Assembly (NCBI GenBank): GCA_905234915.1
Contig: CAJOJP010000025.1
Coordinates: 14,882 to 48,826 of the forward strand
DNA from: Candidatus Gastranaerophilales bacterium
Lineage (GTDB): Bacteria; Cyanobacteriota; Vampirovibrionia; Gastranaerophilales; Gastranaerophilaceae
Direction of reading: 5' to 3'
Length of the DNA stretch: 33,945 nucleotides
Under the pieces are notes generated by a model that worked only from the letters and a program-made list of their open reading frames with translations, was not told the origin of the DNA and searched no databases. Position 1 is the first letter of the stretch; every line of letters starts with the position of its first letter. Shown one piece after another: positions 18,211 to 26,491 of this stretch. A program made the position numbers and the translations under genes.

Positions 18211-18631
18211 ATTTATGCAAAAAGCATTGGAAATAGCAGGACACTCCGGAAATGACATACCTGTAGGTGCTGTAATCGTCAAAAATAATGAAATTATAGC
18301 TTTTGGTGTAAATGAACGCGAAAAATCGCAAAATACTGTAAATCATGCCGAAATGCTCGCAATACAAAGAGCAAATAAAAAATTAAATAATTGGAGATTA
18401 AGTGATTGTGAAATATACGTAACCCTTGAACCCTGTTCGATGTGTGCTTCTGCTATAGTTCAGGCAAGGATAAAATGTGTATATTTTGGAGCTTATGATT
18501 ATATTAACGGAGCAATGGGCTCTAAAACGGATATGTGCAAAATAACGAATATTCCTGTTAACGTAAAAGGCGGAATAATGGAAGAAGAATGCACTAAACT
18601 AATTAAAGACTACTTTGAAAAAATACGCTAA
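18200..18631 (+). CDS. tadA: tRNA(Arg) adenosine-34 deaminase
   Basis: Deaminates the wobble adenosine of tRNA-Arg(ACG) to inosine. It is 143 aa and full length. The zinc/catalytic motifs are H49-A-E51 (NHAEMLAI) and PCSMC (C79, C82). The start chosen is TTG 18200, with AAGGAA at 18187-18192 about 8 bases upstream. The next in-frame ATG (18215) is 23 bases from that site. The start lies inside the 3' end of the histidine kinase, an overlap of 11 bases, so expression is probably coupled. Similar zinc folds occur in guanine and cytosine deaminases, but VTLEPCSMCASAI fits TadA best. Confidence 0.94.
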   Translation: MKLEFMQKALEIAGHSGNDIPVGAVIVKNNEIIAFGVNEREKSQNTVNHAEMLAIQRANKKLNNWRLSDCEIYVTLEPCSMCASAIVQARIKCVYFGAYDYINGAMGSKTDMCKITNIPVNVKGGIMEEECTKLIKDYFEKIR

Positions 18632-18637
18632 AAAGAA

Positions 18638-18666
18638 TTGCAGAAAATAAATTTTTATTTTATAAT
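18638..18666 (+). promoter_or_regulatory. Promoter of the SRP RNA
   Basis: TTGCAG (18638-18643) and a perfect TATAAT (18661-18666) are separated by exactly 17 bases. The RNA's 5' end, inferred from helix pairing at 18673, lies 7 bases downstream. This is one of the strongest promoters in the window. Confidence 0.8.
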
Positions 18667-18672
18667 TAAAAA

Positions 18673-18929
18673 GCCGTGCTCCACGGGGACTTTGCGAATC
18701 TCTTGACCCGAACGCATAGCGGGGTGCAGAGCCTGCTGTGAGGTTTTTATGGAACAGACGTATTGTACATTTATTGTTGATATGAACTTTAGTTATGGCG
18801 TAAGCCTTTGAACCGTGTCAGGGCAGGAATGCAGCAGCACTAAAAAGATACTTGCGGGTATAATTACGGAACATGGAGGTACTTGTATAAAAAATTTGTT
18901 TTATATTTATCGATAGGCAGAGGCACGGC
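18673..18929 (+). ncRNA. ffs: Signal recognition particle RNA, large bacterial type
   Basis: RNA scaffold of SRP, which targets nascent membrane proteins with Ffh. The terminal helix is formed by GCCGTGC (18673-18679) and GCACGGC (18923-18929). The S-domain signature is complete at 18815-18840. A GTG/CAC stem flanks the asymmetric loop TCAG/AGCAG, capped by a GGAA tetraloop (18826-18829) closed by an A-U pair. At about 257 nt, with a 5' Alu-like region beginning GCCGTGCTCCACGGGG, it is the long form known from Bacillus rather than the 4.5S form. It has its own promoter and a strong terminator, so it is a separate transcription unit between tadA and adhE. Confidence 0.9.
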
Positions 18930-18930
18930 A

Positions 18931-18962
18931 AAAATGAGAATTCATTATTGAATTCTCATTTT
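18931..18962 (+). terminator. Intrinsic terminator of the SRP RNA
   Basis: A perfect 13-bp stem (18931-18943 with 18950-18962) has a 6-base loop and ends in a T-run. It begins two bases after the SRP RNA terminal helix. Confidence 0.9.
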
Positions 18963-18983
18963 TTATATATGTATAATTGACTT

Positions 18984-19009
18984 TTTGATATGTTTGTGGC
19001 TTAATCAAA
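18984..19009. promoter_or_regulatory. Possible operator upstream of adhE
   Basis: The inverted repeat TTTGAT (18984-18989) and ATCAAA (19004-19009) has a 14-base spacer and lies 35 bases before the adhE start. The spacing does not fit FNR (TTGAT-N4-ATCAA) or a standard Rex site. It could be a redox-type operator or chance in AT-rich DNA. Confidence 0.2.
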
Positions 19010-19043
19010 TAGAGATTTTAATCACGAAAGGAACTTAAATATT

Positions 19044-21734
19044 ATGGCATCAAAATTAACCAAAGGAGACTCGGAAGAAAAAAAACAAAAACTTCAAAAT
19101 TCGGAAATAACAAATGAAAAACAGGTTGAAACTTCATCAGATGTCGTTGAAACTGTTGAACAATTTGAGGTTATGATTTCTAAAGTAAAAAAAGCACAAA
19201 AAATATTTGAAACTTATTCTCAGGAGCAGGTTGATAAAATATTTCAAGCAGCAGCGGCTGCTGCTAATAAAGCAAGAATACCGCTTGCGAAAATGGCTGT
19301 TGAAGAAACGGGAATGGGTATTCTTGAGGATAAAATTATTAAAAATCATTTTGCTTCGGAATACATATATAATAAACATAAAAATGCAAAAACCTGCGGA
19401 ATAATAAGGGAGGATAAAGCAAACGGAACGAAAATAGTAGCAGAACCCTTAGGAATTATTGCGGGAATTGTTCCTACAACAAATCCTACATCAACCGCAA
19501 TATTTAAATCATTAATAGCATTAAAAACCAGAAATGCCATAATATTTTCACCGCATCCGAGAGCTGCGAAATCAACAATAGCAGCTGCAAAAATCGTTTT
19601 AGAAGCTGCTGTTAAAGCAGGAGCACCGGAAAATATTATTGCGTGGATTGATGTTCCTTCTATTGAGCTTTCAAATGCATTAATGCAGCACCCTGATATA
19701 GATTGTATATTAGCTACAGGTGGGCCAGGAATGGTTAAATCAGCTTATTCGTCCGGCAATCCGGCTTTAGGGGTAGGACCAGGTAATACTGCTGCGGTTA
19801 TTGACGAAACAGCAGATATTAAAATGGCAGTTTCTTCAATTCTTATGTCTAAAACTTTTGATAACGGCATGATTTGTGCTTCTGAACAATCGGTTATTGT
19901 TGTTGATAAAGTATATGAAGAAGTTAAAAAAGAATTTATATATAGAGGGGCATACCTTGTAAACAAATCAGAACAGCAAAAAATGATTGATTTACCGTTT
20001 ATTGATCCGACCAGAGGTACTGCGCATCCTAAAATAGTAGGACAAAGAGCATATAAAATAGCTGAGCTTGCAGGATTTAAAACACCTGTTGATGCTAAAA
20101 TTCTTCTTTGCGAAAGGCCGACTGTTGATTGGAATGATCCGTTCAGCCGTGAAAAATTATCACCAATACTAACTATGTATAGAGCAAAAGATTTTGAAGA
20201 AGCTTCGGAATTAGCTTTTGAACTTGTTTCCAAAGGCGGAGCCGGTCATACTTCAGTTCTTTATACTGATGAAAGAAGTAAAGAAAGAATAGATAAATAT
20301 GCCGAAAAAATGCCTACTTGCCGTGTATTAATTAATCAGCCTTCTTCTCAAGGCGGAATAGGCGACTTATACAACTTTAAATTAGAACCTTCATTATCGC
20401 TTGGCTGCGGTTCTTGGGGCGGTAATGCCGTTTCCGGAAACATAGGAGTTGAAAATCTATTAAACTACAAAACTGTTGCTGAAAGGAGAGAAAATATGTT
20501 ATGGTTTAAGGTTCCCTCGAAAATTTATTTCAAAAGAGGAGCAACAGATTTGGCACTTCGTGAATTAAAAGGCAGAAAACGTGCATTTATTGTTACAGAC
20601 CGTTTCTTGTTTAATTCCGGTGCGGTTGATACTATTACAAAAGTTCTTGATGAAATCGGCATTGAACACGAAGTATTCTTTGATGTTAAGCCGGATCCGA
20701 CATTATCCACCATTAATCAGGCTATGGCAACTTTAAGACCGTTTGAACCTGATATAATTATTTCATTAGGAGGCGGTTCACCTATGGATGCCGCTAAAAT
20801 AATGTGGTTAATGTATGAACAGCCGGATATTAACTTTTCTGATATATCTATGAGGTTTATGGATATCAGAAAGAGAATTTGCTCTATTCCTGATTTAGGC
20901 AAAAAAGCAATGATGGTTGCTATTCCAACTACATCCGGAACAGGCAGTGAAGTTACTCCTTTTGCTATTATTACCGATGATGCCTCGGGAGTAAAATATG
21001 CTATTGCCGATTATGCATTAACACCTAATATGTCTATTATTGATCCGAATTTTGTTGATGGTATGCCTAAAGGTTTAACATCTGCTTCAGGTATTGATGC
21101 TCTTGTTCACTCATTTGAGGCTTATGTTTCCTGCATGGCTACAAACTTTACTAATTCCAATGCATTAGAAGCCATTAAACTGGTATTCAGATATTTAGAA
21201 CGTTCATACAACGAAGGAGCCAATGATCCTATGGCAAGAGAAAAAATGCACTATGCCGCTACAATAGCAGGTATGGCATTTGCTAACTCTTTCTTAGGAT
21301 TATGCCACTCCATGGCTCATAAATTAGGAGCTATGTATCACGTACCTCATGGTGTAGCAAATGCGTTATTATTCAGGCAAATCATTAAATTTAATGCAAC
21401 TGATGCCCCCAAAAAACAAGCTACATTCCCGCAATATAAGTTTCCGAATGCTAAAGCTAAATACGGTCAAATTGCGGATGAACTGGGACTTGGCGGAAAA
21501 GATGACGATGAAAAAGTTAAATTATTGTTAGAGGCTGTTGACAGATTAATGAAAGCTATTAACCTTCCTAATTCAATTAAAGACTTTGGTGTTGATGAAA
21601 AAACATTTATGGATAACCTTGATGAATTGGTTGAATTGGCTTATGACGACCAATGCACGGGAGCAAATCCGGTATATCCGTTATTATCGGATATTAAACA
21701 AATCTATATCGATGCTTACAACGGTGTAGTTTAG
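19044..21734 (+). CDS. adhE: Bifunctional acetaldehyde-CoA / alcohol dehydrogenase
   Basis: Reduces acetyl-CoA via acetaldehyde to ethanol, reoxidising two NADH during fermentation. It is 896 aa. The aldehyde dehydrogenase half has the catalytic C278 in NGMICASEQ. The iron-dependent alcohol dehydrogenase half has the NAD-binding GGGSPMDAAK. Its metal ligands are D685, H689, H755 and H769, spaced exactly as in the E. coli enzyme. An N-terminal Lys/Glu-rich extension of about 38 residues precedes the usual start of homology. A GAAAGGAAC Shine-Dalgarno 10 bases before the ATG supports including it. AdhE normally forms long filaments (spirosomes). It is monocistronic, with a strong terminator, and marks an anaerobic fermentative lifestyle. 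Confidence 0.98.
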   Translation: MASKLTKGDSEEKKQKLQNSEITNEKQVETSSDVVETVEQFEVMISKVKKAQKIFETYSQEQVDKIFQAAAAAANKARIPLAKMAVEETGMGILEDKIIKNHFASEYIYNKHKNAKTCGIIREDKANGTKIVAEPLGIIAGIVPTTNPTSTAIFKSLIALKTRNAIIFSPHPRAAKSTIAAAKIVLEAAVKAGAPENIIAWIDVPSIELSNALMQHPDIDCILATGGPGMVKSAYSSGNPALGVGPGNTAAVIDETADIKMAVSSILMSKTFDNGMICASEQSVIVVDKVYEEVKKEFIYRGAYLVNKSEQQKMIDLPFIDPTRGTAHPKIVGQRAYKIAELAGFKTPVDAKILLCERPTVDWNDPFSREKLSPILTMYRAKDFEEASELAFELVSKGGAGHTSVLYTDERSKERIDKYAEKMPTCRVLINQPSSQGGIGDLYNFKLEPSLSLGCGSWGGNAVSGNIGVENLLNYKTVAERRENMLWFKVPSKIYFKRGATDLALRELKGRKRAFIVTDRFLFNSGAVDTITKVLDEIGIEHEVFFDVKPDPTLSTINQAMATLRPFEPDIIISLGGGSPMDAAKIMWLMYEQPDINFSDISMRFMDIRKRICSIPDLGKKAMMVAIPTTSGTGSEVTPFAIITDDASGVKYAIADYALTPNMSIIDPNFVDGMPKGLTSASGIDALVHSFEAYVSCMATNFTNSNALEAIKLVFRYLERSYNEGANDPMAREKMHYAATIAGMAFANSFLGLCHSMAHKLGAMYHVPHGVANALLFRQIIKFNATDAPKKQATFPQYKFPNAKAKYGQIADELGLGGKDDDEKVKLLLEAVDRLMKAINLPNSIKDFGVDEKTFMDNLDELVELAYDDQCTGANPVYPLLSDIKQIYIDAYNGVV

Positions 21735-21744
21735 TTTTATTATT

Positions 21745-21778
21745 AAAAAAAGAGAATGCCGAAGCATTCTCTTTTTTT
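21745..21778. terminator. Intrinsic terminator of adhE (bidirectional)
   Basis: A perfect 15-bp stem (21745-21759 with 21764-21778) has a CGAA tetraloop. A-runs and T-runs at the ends allow function on both strands. It starts 10 bases past the adhE stop. Confidence 0.95.
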
Positions 21779-21804
21779 ATGTTTAAGTTTCAAATAATTA
21801 TATA

Positions 21805-21836
21805 AAAGAAGCTGTCCGTTTTGGAACAGCTTCTTT
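21805..21836 (-). terminator. Intrinsic terminator of the SDAD-repeat gene
   Basis: An 11-bp stem pairs 21805-21815 with 21826-21836. On the minus strand it ends in CTTCTTTTAT, about 20 bases beyond the SDAD gene stop at 21858. Together with the adhE terminator it insulates two convergent genes. Confidence 0.8.
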
Positions 21837-21857
21837 ACTTCAATATTGAAAATATTA

Positions 21858-24800
21858 TTATTGTTGTTGTGTTGATTTGTCTTTATCGTCATCTGCATCT
21901 GAATCAGAATCCGAATCGCTATCGCTGTCTGAATCCGAATCGCTATCGCTGTCTGAATCTGAGTCGCTATCGCTGTCTGAATCTGAATCGCTGTCGCTGT
22001 CGGAGTCTGAATCGCTGTCGCTATCTGAATCTGCGTCACTGTCGCTGTCTGAATCTGAATCGCTATCGCTATCTGAATCTGCGTCACTATCTGCATCGGA
22101 ATCTGCGTCACTATCAGCATCGCTATCTGCATCACTGTCCGCATCTGAATCTGCATCACTATCGGCATCTGAATCAGCGTCACTGTCTGCATCGGAATCT
22201 GCGTCACTATCAGCATCGCTATCTGCATCACTGTCCGCATCTGAATCTGCATCACTATCTGCATCTGAATCAGCGTCACTGTCTGCATCGGAATCTGCGT
22301 CACTGTCTGCATCCGAATCTGCGTCACTATCTGCGTCACTATCTGCATCGGAATCCGCGTCACTGTCTGCATCGCTATCTGCGTCACTATCTGCATCGCT
22401 ATCGGCATCACTGTCCGCATCTGAATCAGCGTCACTGTCTGCATCCGAATCTGCATCACTGTCTGCATCCGAATCTGCGTCACTGTCTGCATCGGAATCT
22501 GCGTCACTATCTGCATCGCTATCTGCGTCACTGTCTGCATCGGAATCTGCGTCACTATCTGCATCGCTATCTGCGTCACTATCTGCATCGGAATCAGCGT
22601 CACTGTCTGCATCGGAATCTGCGTCACTGTCTGCATCGCTATCTGCGTCACTATCTGCATCGCTATCTGCATCACTGTCCGCATCTGAATCAGCGTCACT
22701 GTCGGCATCGCTATCGGCGTCACTATCTGCATCGCTATCTGCGTCACTATCTGCATCGCTATCTGCATCACTGTCCGCATCTGAATCAGCGTCACTGTCT
22801 GCATCTGAATCAGCGTCACTGTCTGCATCTGAATCAGCGTCACTATCTGCGTCACTATCTGCATCGGAATCAGCGTCACTGTCTGCATCCGAATCTGCGT
22901 CACTATCTGCATCACTATCGGCGTCACTGTCAGCGTCACTATCAGCGTCGCTATCCGCATCTGAATCAGCGTCACTGTCTGCATCGGAATCTGCGTCACT
23001 GTCGGCATCGGAATCAGCATCACTGTCCGCGTCTGAATCTGCATCACTGTCCGCGTCTGAATCTGCATCACTGTCCGCATCTGAATCAGCGTCACTGTCT
23101 GCATCGCTATCGGCGTCACTATCTGCATCACTATCGGCGTCACTATCAGCGTCACTATCCGCGTCGCTATCCGCATCTGAATCAGCGTCACTGTCTGCAT
23201 CGGAATCTGCGTCACTATCTGCATCACTATCGGCGTCACTATCAGCGTCACTATCCGCATCTGAATCAGCATCGCTATCGGCATCTGAATCTGCATCGCT
23301 ATCTGCATCGCTGTCTGCATCGCTATCTGCGTCACTATCCGCATCTGAATCTGCATCACTGTCTGCATCGGAATCAGCATCGCTATCGGCATCGGAATCA
23401 GCGTCACTGTCTGCATCGCTATCAGCGTCACTGTCTGCATCGGAATCCGCATCACTATCTGCATCACTATCGGCGTCACTATCAGCGTCACTATCAGCGT
23501 CACTGTCTGCATCGGAATCAGCGTCACTGTCTGCATCACTATCGGCGTCACTATCAGCGTCACTATCCGCGTCGCTATCCGCATCTGAATCAGCGTCACT
23601 GTCTGCATCGCTATCGGCGTCACTGTCGGCTATCGGCGTCACTATCAGCGTCACTGTCTGCATCTGAATCTGCATCACTGTCTGCATCGGAATCAGCATC
23701 GCTATCGGCATCGGAATCAGCGTCACTGTCTGCATCACTATCAGCATCGCTGTCTGCATCACTGTCTGCATCGCTGTCTGCGTCACTATCGGCATCGGAA
23801 TCAGCGTCACTGTCGGCATCGGAATCAGCATCGCTATCGGCATCTGAATCAGCGTCACTGTCGGCATCGCTATCGGCGTCACTGTCTGCATCGGAATCAG
23901 CGTCACTATCTGCGTCACTATCTGCATCGGAATCAGCGTCACTATCTGCGTCACTATCTGCATCTGAATCAGCATCGCTATCGGCATCTGAATCTGCATC
24001 GCTATCTGCGTCACTGTCAGCATCGCTATCGGCATCTGAATCTGCATCGCTATCTGCGTCACTGTCTGCATCGCTATCGGCATCTGAATCTGCATCGCTA
24101 TCTGCATCGCTGTCCGTGTCACCGTTACCTGAACCGCTGCCTGAGCCTGATCCACTGCCTGAGCCTGATCCACTGCCTGAGCCAGATCCGCTACCTGAAC
24201 CTGATCCTGAACCGTTACCTGATCCGTTGCCGGATCCTGAACCATCACCGGAAGCTGAATCATTGCCTGATCCTGATCCGCTGCCAGAACCACTGCCTGA
24301 GCCTACTCCGTCACCAGAACCGACACCGTCACTGGAGCCTACACCATTGCCTGAACCAACACCGTCACCAGAGCCGCCCTGTACCTCCGGAGTTAATCCA
24401 CCCTGCGTTCCGGGTGTTGTTACCTTTTCATCATCATCGTCATCACTTTTTGAATGCTTACCGCCAAAAATAGCAGCTCCTATTCCTGCAAGCAGAGTAA
24501 AGCCTAAAACCATATTTGCTTCTTTTTGGTCGGCAGCAGAGCCTTTTTTCTTTACTGAACCGCTATTTTGAGTTGAACCTGCTTTTGCTGCCGAGCCTGT
24601 TCCTTTGGCAGAACCTGTTCCGCCTGCAGAACCTGTGCTATCTGCCGAGCCTGCTCCATTTGCATTTCCGGCAGCCGCTGATGTTGATGCTACATTATCA
24701 TCTTCATCACCAAAATCATATTCCATTGAGGGTACATTATTCCAATCACGAACTCCTGCACTGGAGAAAGTTACTTCATCTGTCGGAACTCCAACGTTAT

Positions 24801-25047
24801 TAACTAATTTAATAGCCCCCGACATTGCCGCTACTGTAGGGTCTGTATTTTCTTTAACTTTATTATCCACTTCAATTTCCGGCACCGTATTCACTGGAAC
24901 CGAAGTTTCTGGCACCGTATTATCAGGCACCGTATTCTCGGGAACTTGATTTGCATCTGTGCTTGGTTCCCCTGCCGGCGGTATATTTCCCGAACCCAAT
25001 TTTTTTATGAAAAAATTATCAGGTAAACTAAAATCATTTTCGCTCAT
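21858..25047 (-). CDS. Large Ser-Asp-Ala-Asp repeat protein, frame broken in the repeats
   Basis: About 1,064 aa if read through one frame break. ATG 25047 follows AGGAG by 8 bases. Residues 1-177 are unique, including a VPxNTVP-type Thr/Pro run (36-58) and a GSA-rich stretch. There is a single hydrophobic Gly-rich segment, [18 protein letters not shown] (179-196), then a Lys/Asp cluster and a (GS)n region. About 740 residues of SDAD repeats follow, with an SD-only patch near the end and a QQQ C-terminus. There is no signal peptide or LPXTG. At 23629-23635 one 12-base repeat is cut to 7 bases. As written, translation stops at 23620 after 475 residues, and the SDAD frame resumes in another phase to 21858. 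The function is unknown; the protein is extremely acidic and could bind calcium or act as a surface stalk. Confidence 0.8.
21890..24117 (-). repeat. Coding 12-bp tandem repeat array (SDAD units)
   Basis: About 185 degenerate 12-base units encode Ser-Asp-Ala-Asp on the minus strand. Units differ mainly at third positions and by switching serine between AGY and TCN codons. Higher-order 24-36-bp blocks recur many times, for example the plus-strand 12-mers gcatctgaatca and gcgtcactgtct side by side. The end nearest the stop (21900-22080) is denser in plain Ser-Asp. The array keeps other frames open on both strands by composition alone. Confidence 0.95.
24121..24375 (-). repeat. Gly-Ser/Gly-Asn coding repeat
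   Basis: A low-complexity stretch between the membrane segment and the SDAD array encodes alternating Gly-Ser with occasional Asn, Asp and Val (GDGVGSGNG-type units). It probably forms a flexible linker. Confidence 0.8.
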
Positions 25048-25070
25048 TTTAAATACTCCTACTAAAATAC

Positions 25071-25083
25071 ATAAGTTACTTAT
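25071..25083. promoter_or_regulatory. Palindrome upstream of the SDAD gene
   Basis: ATAAGT-T-ACTTAT is a perfect inverted repeat 24 bases before the SDAD start codon. It could be an operator, but the 83-base gap is so AT-rich that chance is possible. No clear -35/-10 pair was found. Confidence 0.25.
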
Positions 25084-25130
25084 CGACAAAATTAAAAAAA
25101 ACTTTAAAAATTTTTTTTTTGCGCTTTACA

Positions 25131-26468
25131 TTACTTTACATAAACAGTTGAAAATCTGAAGGCTTTAAATGTTTTTGAAAAATAATCGGGTTTCATACCT
25201 GCTTTAATTTTTAGTGATTTTAAAAATTCTTTTTTATCAGGCAACTGTTCCCATACAGAAGGTAAATATACCGCACTGAGTTTTCCGTCCTGAATGATAA
25301 TCCCATCTTCAAAAGGAACAATTTTATCAAGCAAATCTTCTTCACTTGTAAACTCTATAGCCGTAGAATGCGATAATAAAGAAATTGCTATGGATAAATC
25401 TTTTACTTCATCTTGAGAAACAGGCTGAAATCTTGGATCTTTAAAGGCTGCATCCGAGGCATGATGAACTATATCAATAATTAAAGGCTGATAGGCACTC
25501 AATGAACCAATGCAGCCTCTAAGCCTGCCGTTTTTTTCTAATGTAACAAAGCTTGCTCCAAATTCGTCCAATACCTGAGGATATCTGTGCTGTGAAGGTT
25601 TTTTATCAAAACTTGATTCTATTACTGTTTTTGCAAGGTCTAAAATAAAATCACCATAATATTCTTTTATATATTCATTTTTTTCTCCCTCAAACAGAAA
25701 CCAGGTGCCATAACCTACTACTCTTGAAATGTCTTTTGTTACAAATGCAGAATTAATCATATCAACTCTAATCATAGAAAAATTATTTTGTTTTGCAAAA
25801 TTACAAAGTCCTATTATTCCCATAATTCCGCAAGCCTGACCTGTTTCAACTCCGTTAAAATCAGCTTTTTCTATCATTTGTGCAGTAATTAAATCAATTT
25901 TTTTGGCTTCTTCATCAGTTAAAAAATGACTTAAATCAGAGGATATTATAAAACCGTTTTGTTTATCCTGCCAGTAATCCTGTATAATTTTTGTAATTAA
26001 ATCAGTTGATTGATTTGCTATTAAAACAGGAATTATCTTAACATTACCGATAACCGATTGAATTAAAGGTATTTGAATTTCTATTGAATGTTCCGGCGCA
26101 AGAGCTTCATCCTGATAATTTGCTCCGTATTTTTCTATGAGTTCTTTTGTTATTTCGGTATTTATTTCTACATTTCCAAGCGGAGTTTCCCATTCATCAT
26201 AAGAGGTAACACCAATACCGTCAAACCACTTTTTATGAGCAGGCCCTAATATAAAAATATTTTTAAGACCTTTATCCAGCTGATTTATACCCTCATAAGC
26301 AAGTCTTCCCGAATAAACTAAGCCCGCGTGCGGAACGATAACTGCGCGGGCTTTGTATTTTGAATTATTATAGTTATTATTTTCAAAAGAGAGAATTTGT
26401 GCGGATAACTCAGAAGGATTTCCGCTATAAAATTCATTTGCAACAGATGGTTTCTTTATCTTTTTCAT
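25131..26468 (-). CDS. amrB: AmmeMemoRadiSam system protein: Memo-like (AmrB) fused to AMMECR1-like (AmrA)
   Basis: A 445-aa fusion. Residues about 5-262 are the Memo-like domain, related to extradiol dioxygenases. It keeps the conserved VPHAGLVYSG (H47), GPAHKKWF (H78), EHSIEIQIP (H127) and the Cys of the QACGIMGI motif (C213). Residues about 265-445 are the AMMECR1 domain with its hallmark RLRGCIGSL (315-323). In many bacteria and archaea these two domains co-occur with one radical SAM protein, and the joint function is unknown. That partner lies divergently 23 bases away. The gene has no Shine-Dalgarno. TTTACA (26505-26500) and TATAAT (26482-26477), 17 bases apart, would start transcription 1-2 bases before the ATG. 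Confidence 0.93.
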   Translation of the reverse strand: MKKIKKPSVANEFYSGNPSELSAQILSFENNNYNNSKYKARAVIVPHAGLVYSGRLAYEGINQLDKGLKNIFILGPAHKKWFDGIGVTSYDEWETPLGNVEINTEITKELIEKYGANYQDEALAPEHSIEIQIPLIQSVIGNVKIIPVLIANQSTDLITKIIQDYWQDKQNGFIISSDLSHFLTDEEAKKIDLITAQMIEKADFNGVETGQACGIMGIIGLCNFAKQNNFSMIRVDMINSAFVTKDISRVVGYGTWFLFEGEKNEYIKEYYGDFILDLAKTVIESSFDKKPSQHRYPQVLDEFGASFVTLEKNGRLRGCIGSLSAYQPLIIDIVHHASDAAFKDPRFQPVSQDEVKDLSIAISLLSHSTAIEFTSEEDLLDKIVPFEDGIIIQDGKLSAVYLPSVWEQLPDKKEFLKSLKIKAGMKPDYFSKTFKAFRFSTVYVK

Positions 26469-26474
26469 AATTTC

Positions 26475-26486
26475 GTATTATAATAC
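26475..26486. promoter_or_regulatory. Palindromic shared -10 element for the divergent Amr pair
   Basis: GTATTATAATAC is a perfect 12-bp palindrome containing TATAAT on both strands: plus 26479-26484 and minus 26482-26477. The plus-strand ATG is 7 bases beyond its -10, and the minus-strand ATG is 8 bases beyond. The minus-strand unit has a near-consensus -35 (TTTACA, spacer 17) inside the neighbour's first codons. The plus-strand -35 is weak. Confidence 0.65.
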
Positions 26487-26491
26487 TTTTT

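Noticed and set aside
18978-19010. FNR or Rex site before adhE
   Set aside because: The TTTGAT/ATCAAA arms are 14 bases apart, which fits neither consensus. Kept only as a low-confidence inverted repeat.
21743-23623. Minus-strand frame encoding MQTVTLIQM-type repeats
   Set aside because: A phase-shifted shadow of the same array with no ribosome site. It is open only because the repeat contains no stop in that frame.
21890-24117. Possible CRISPR-like array
   Set aside because: The 12-base units are contiguous with no unique spacers and encode a constant peptide.
21821-24571. Long plus-strand open frames encoding SLSASESA and RHCLHRN repeats, resembling serine-rich adhesins
   Set aside because: They are antisense or shifted readings of the 12-bp SDAD array. 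They have no Shine-Dalgarno and no unique head or tail, and they run into the real gene's N-terminal region.
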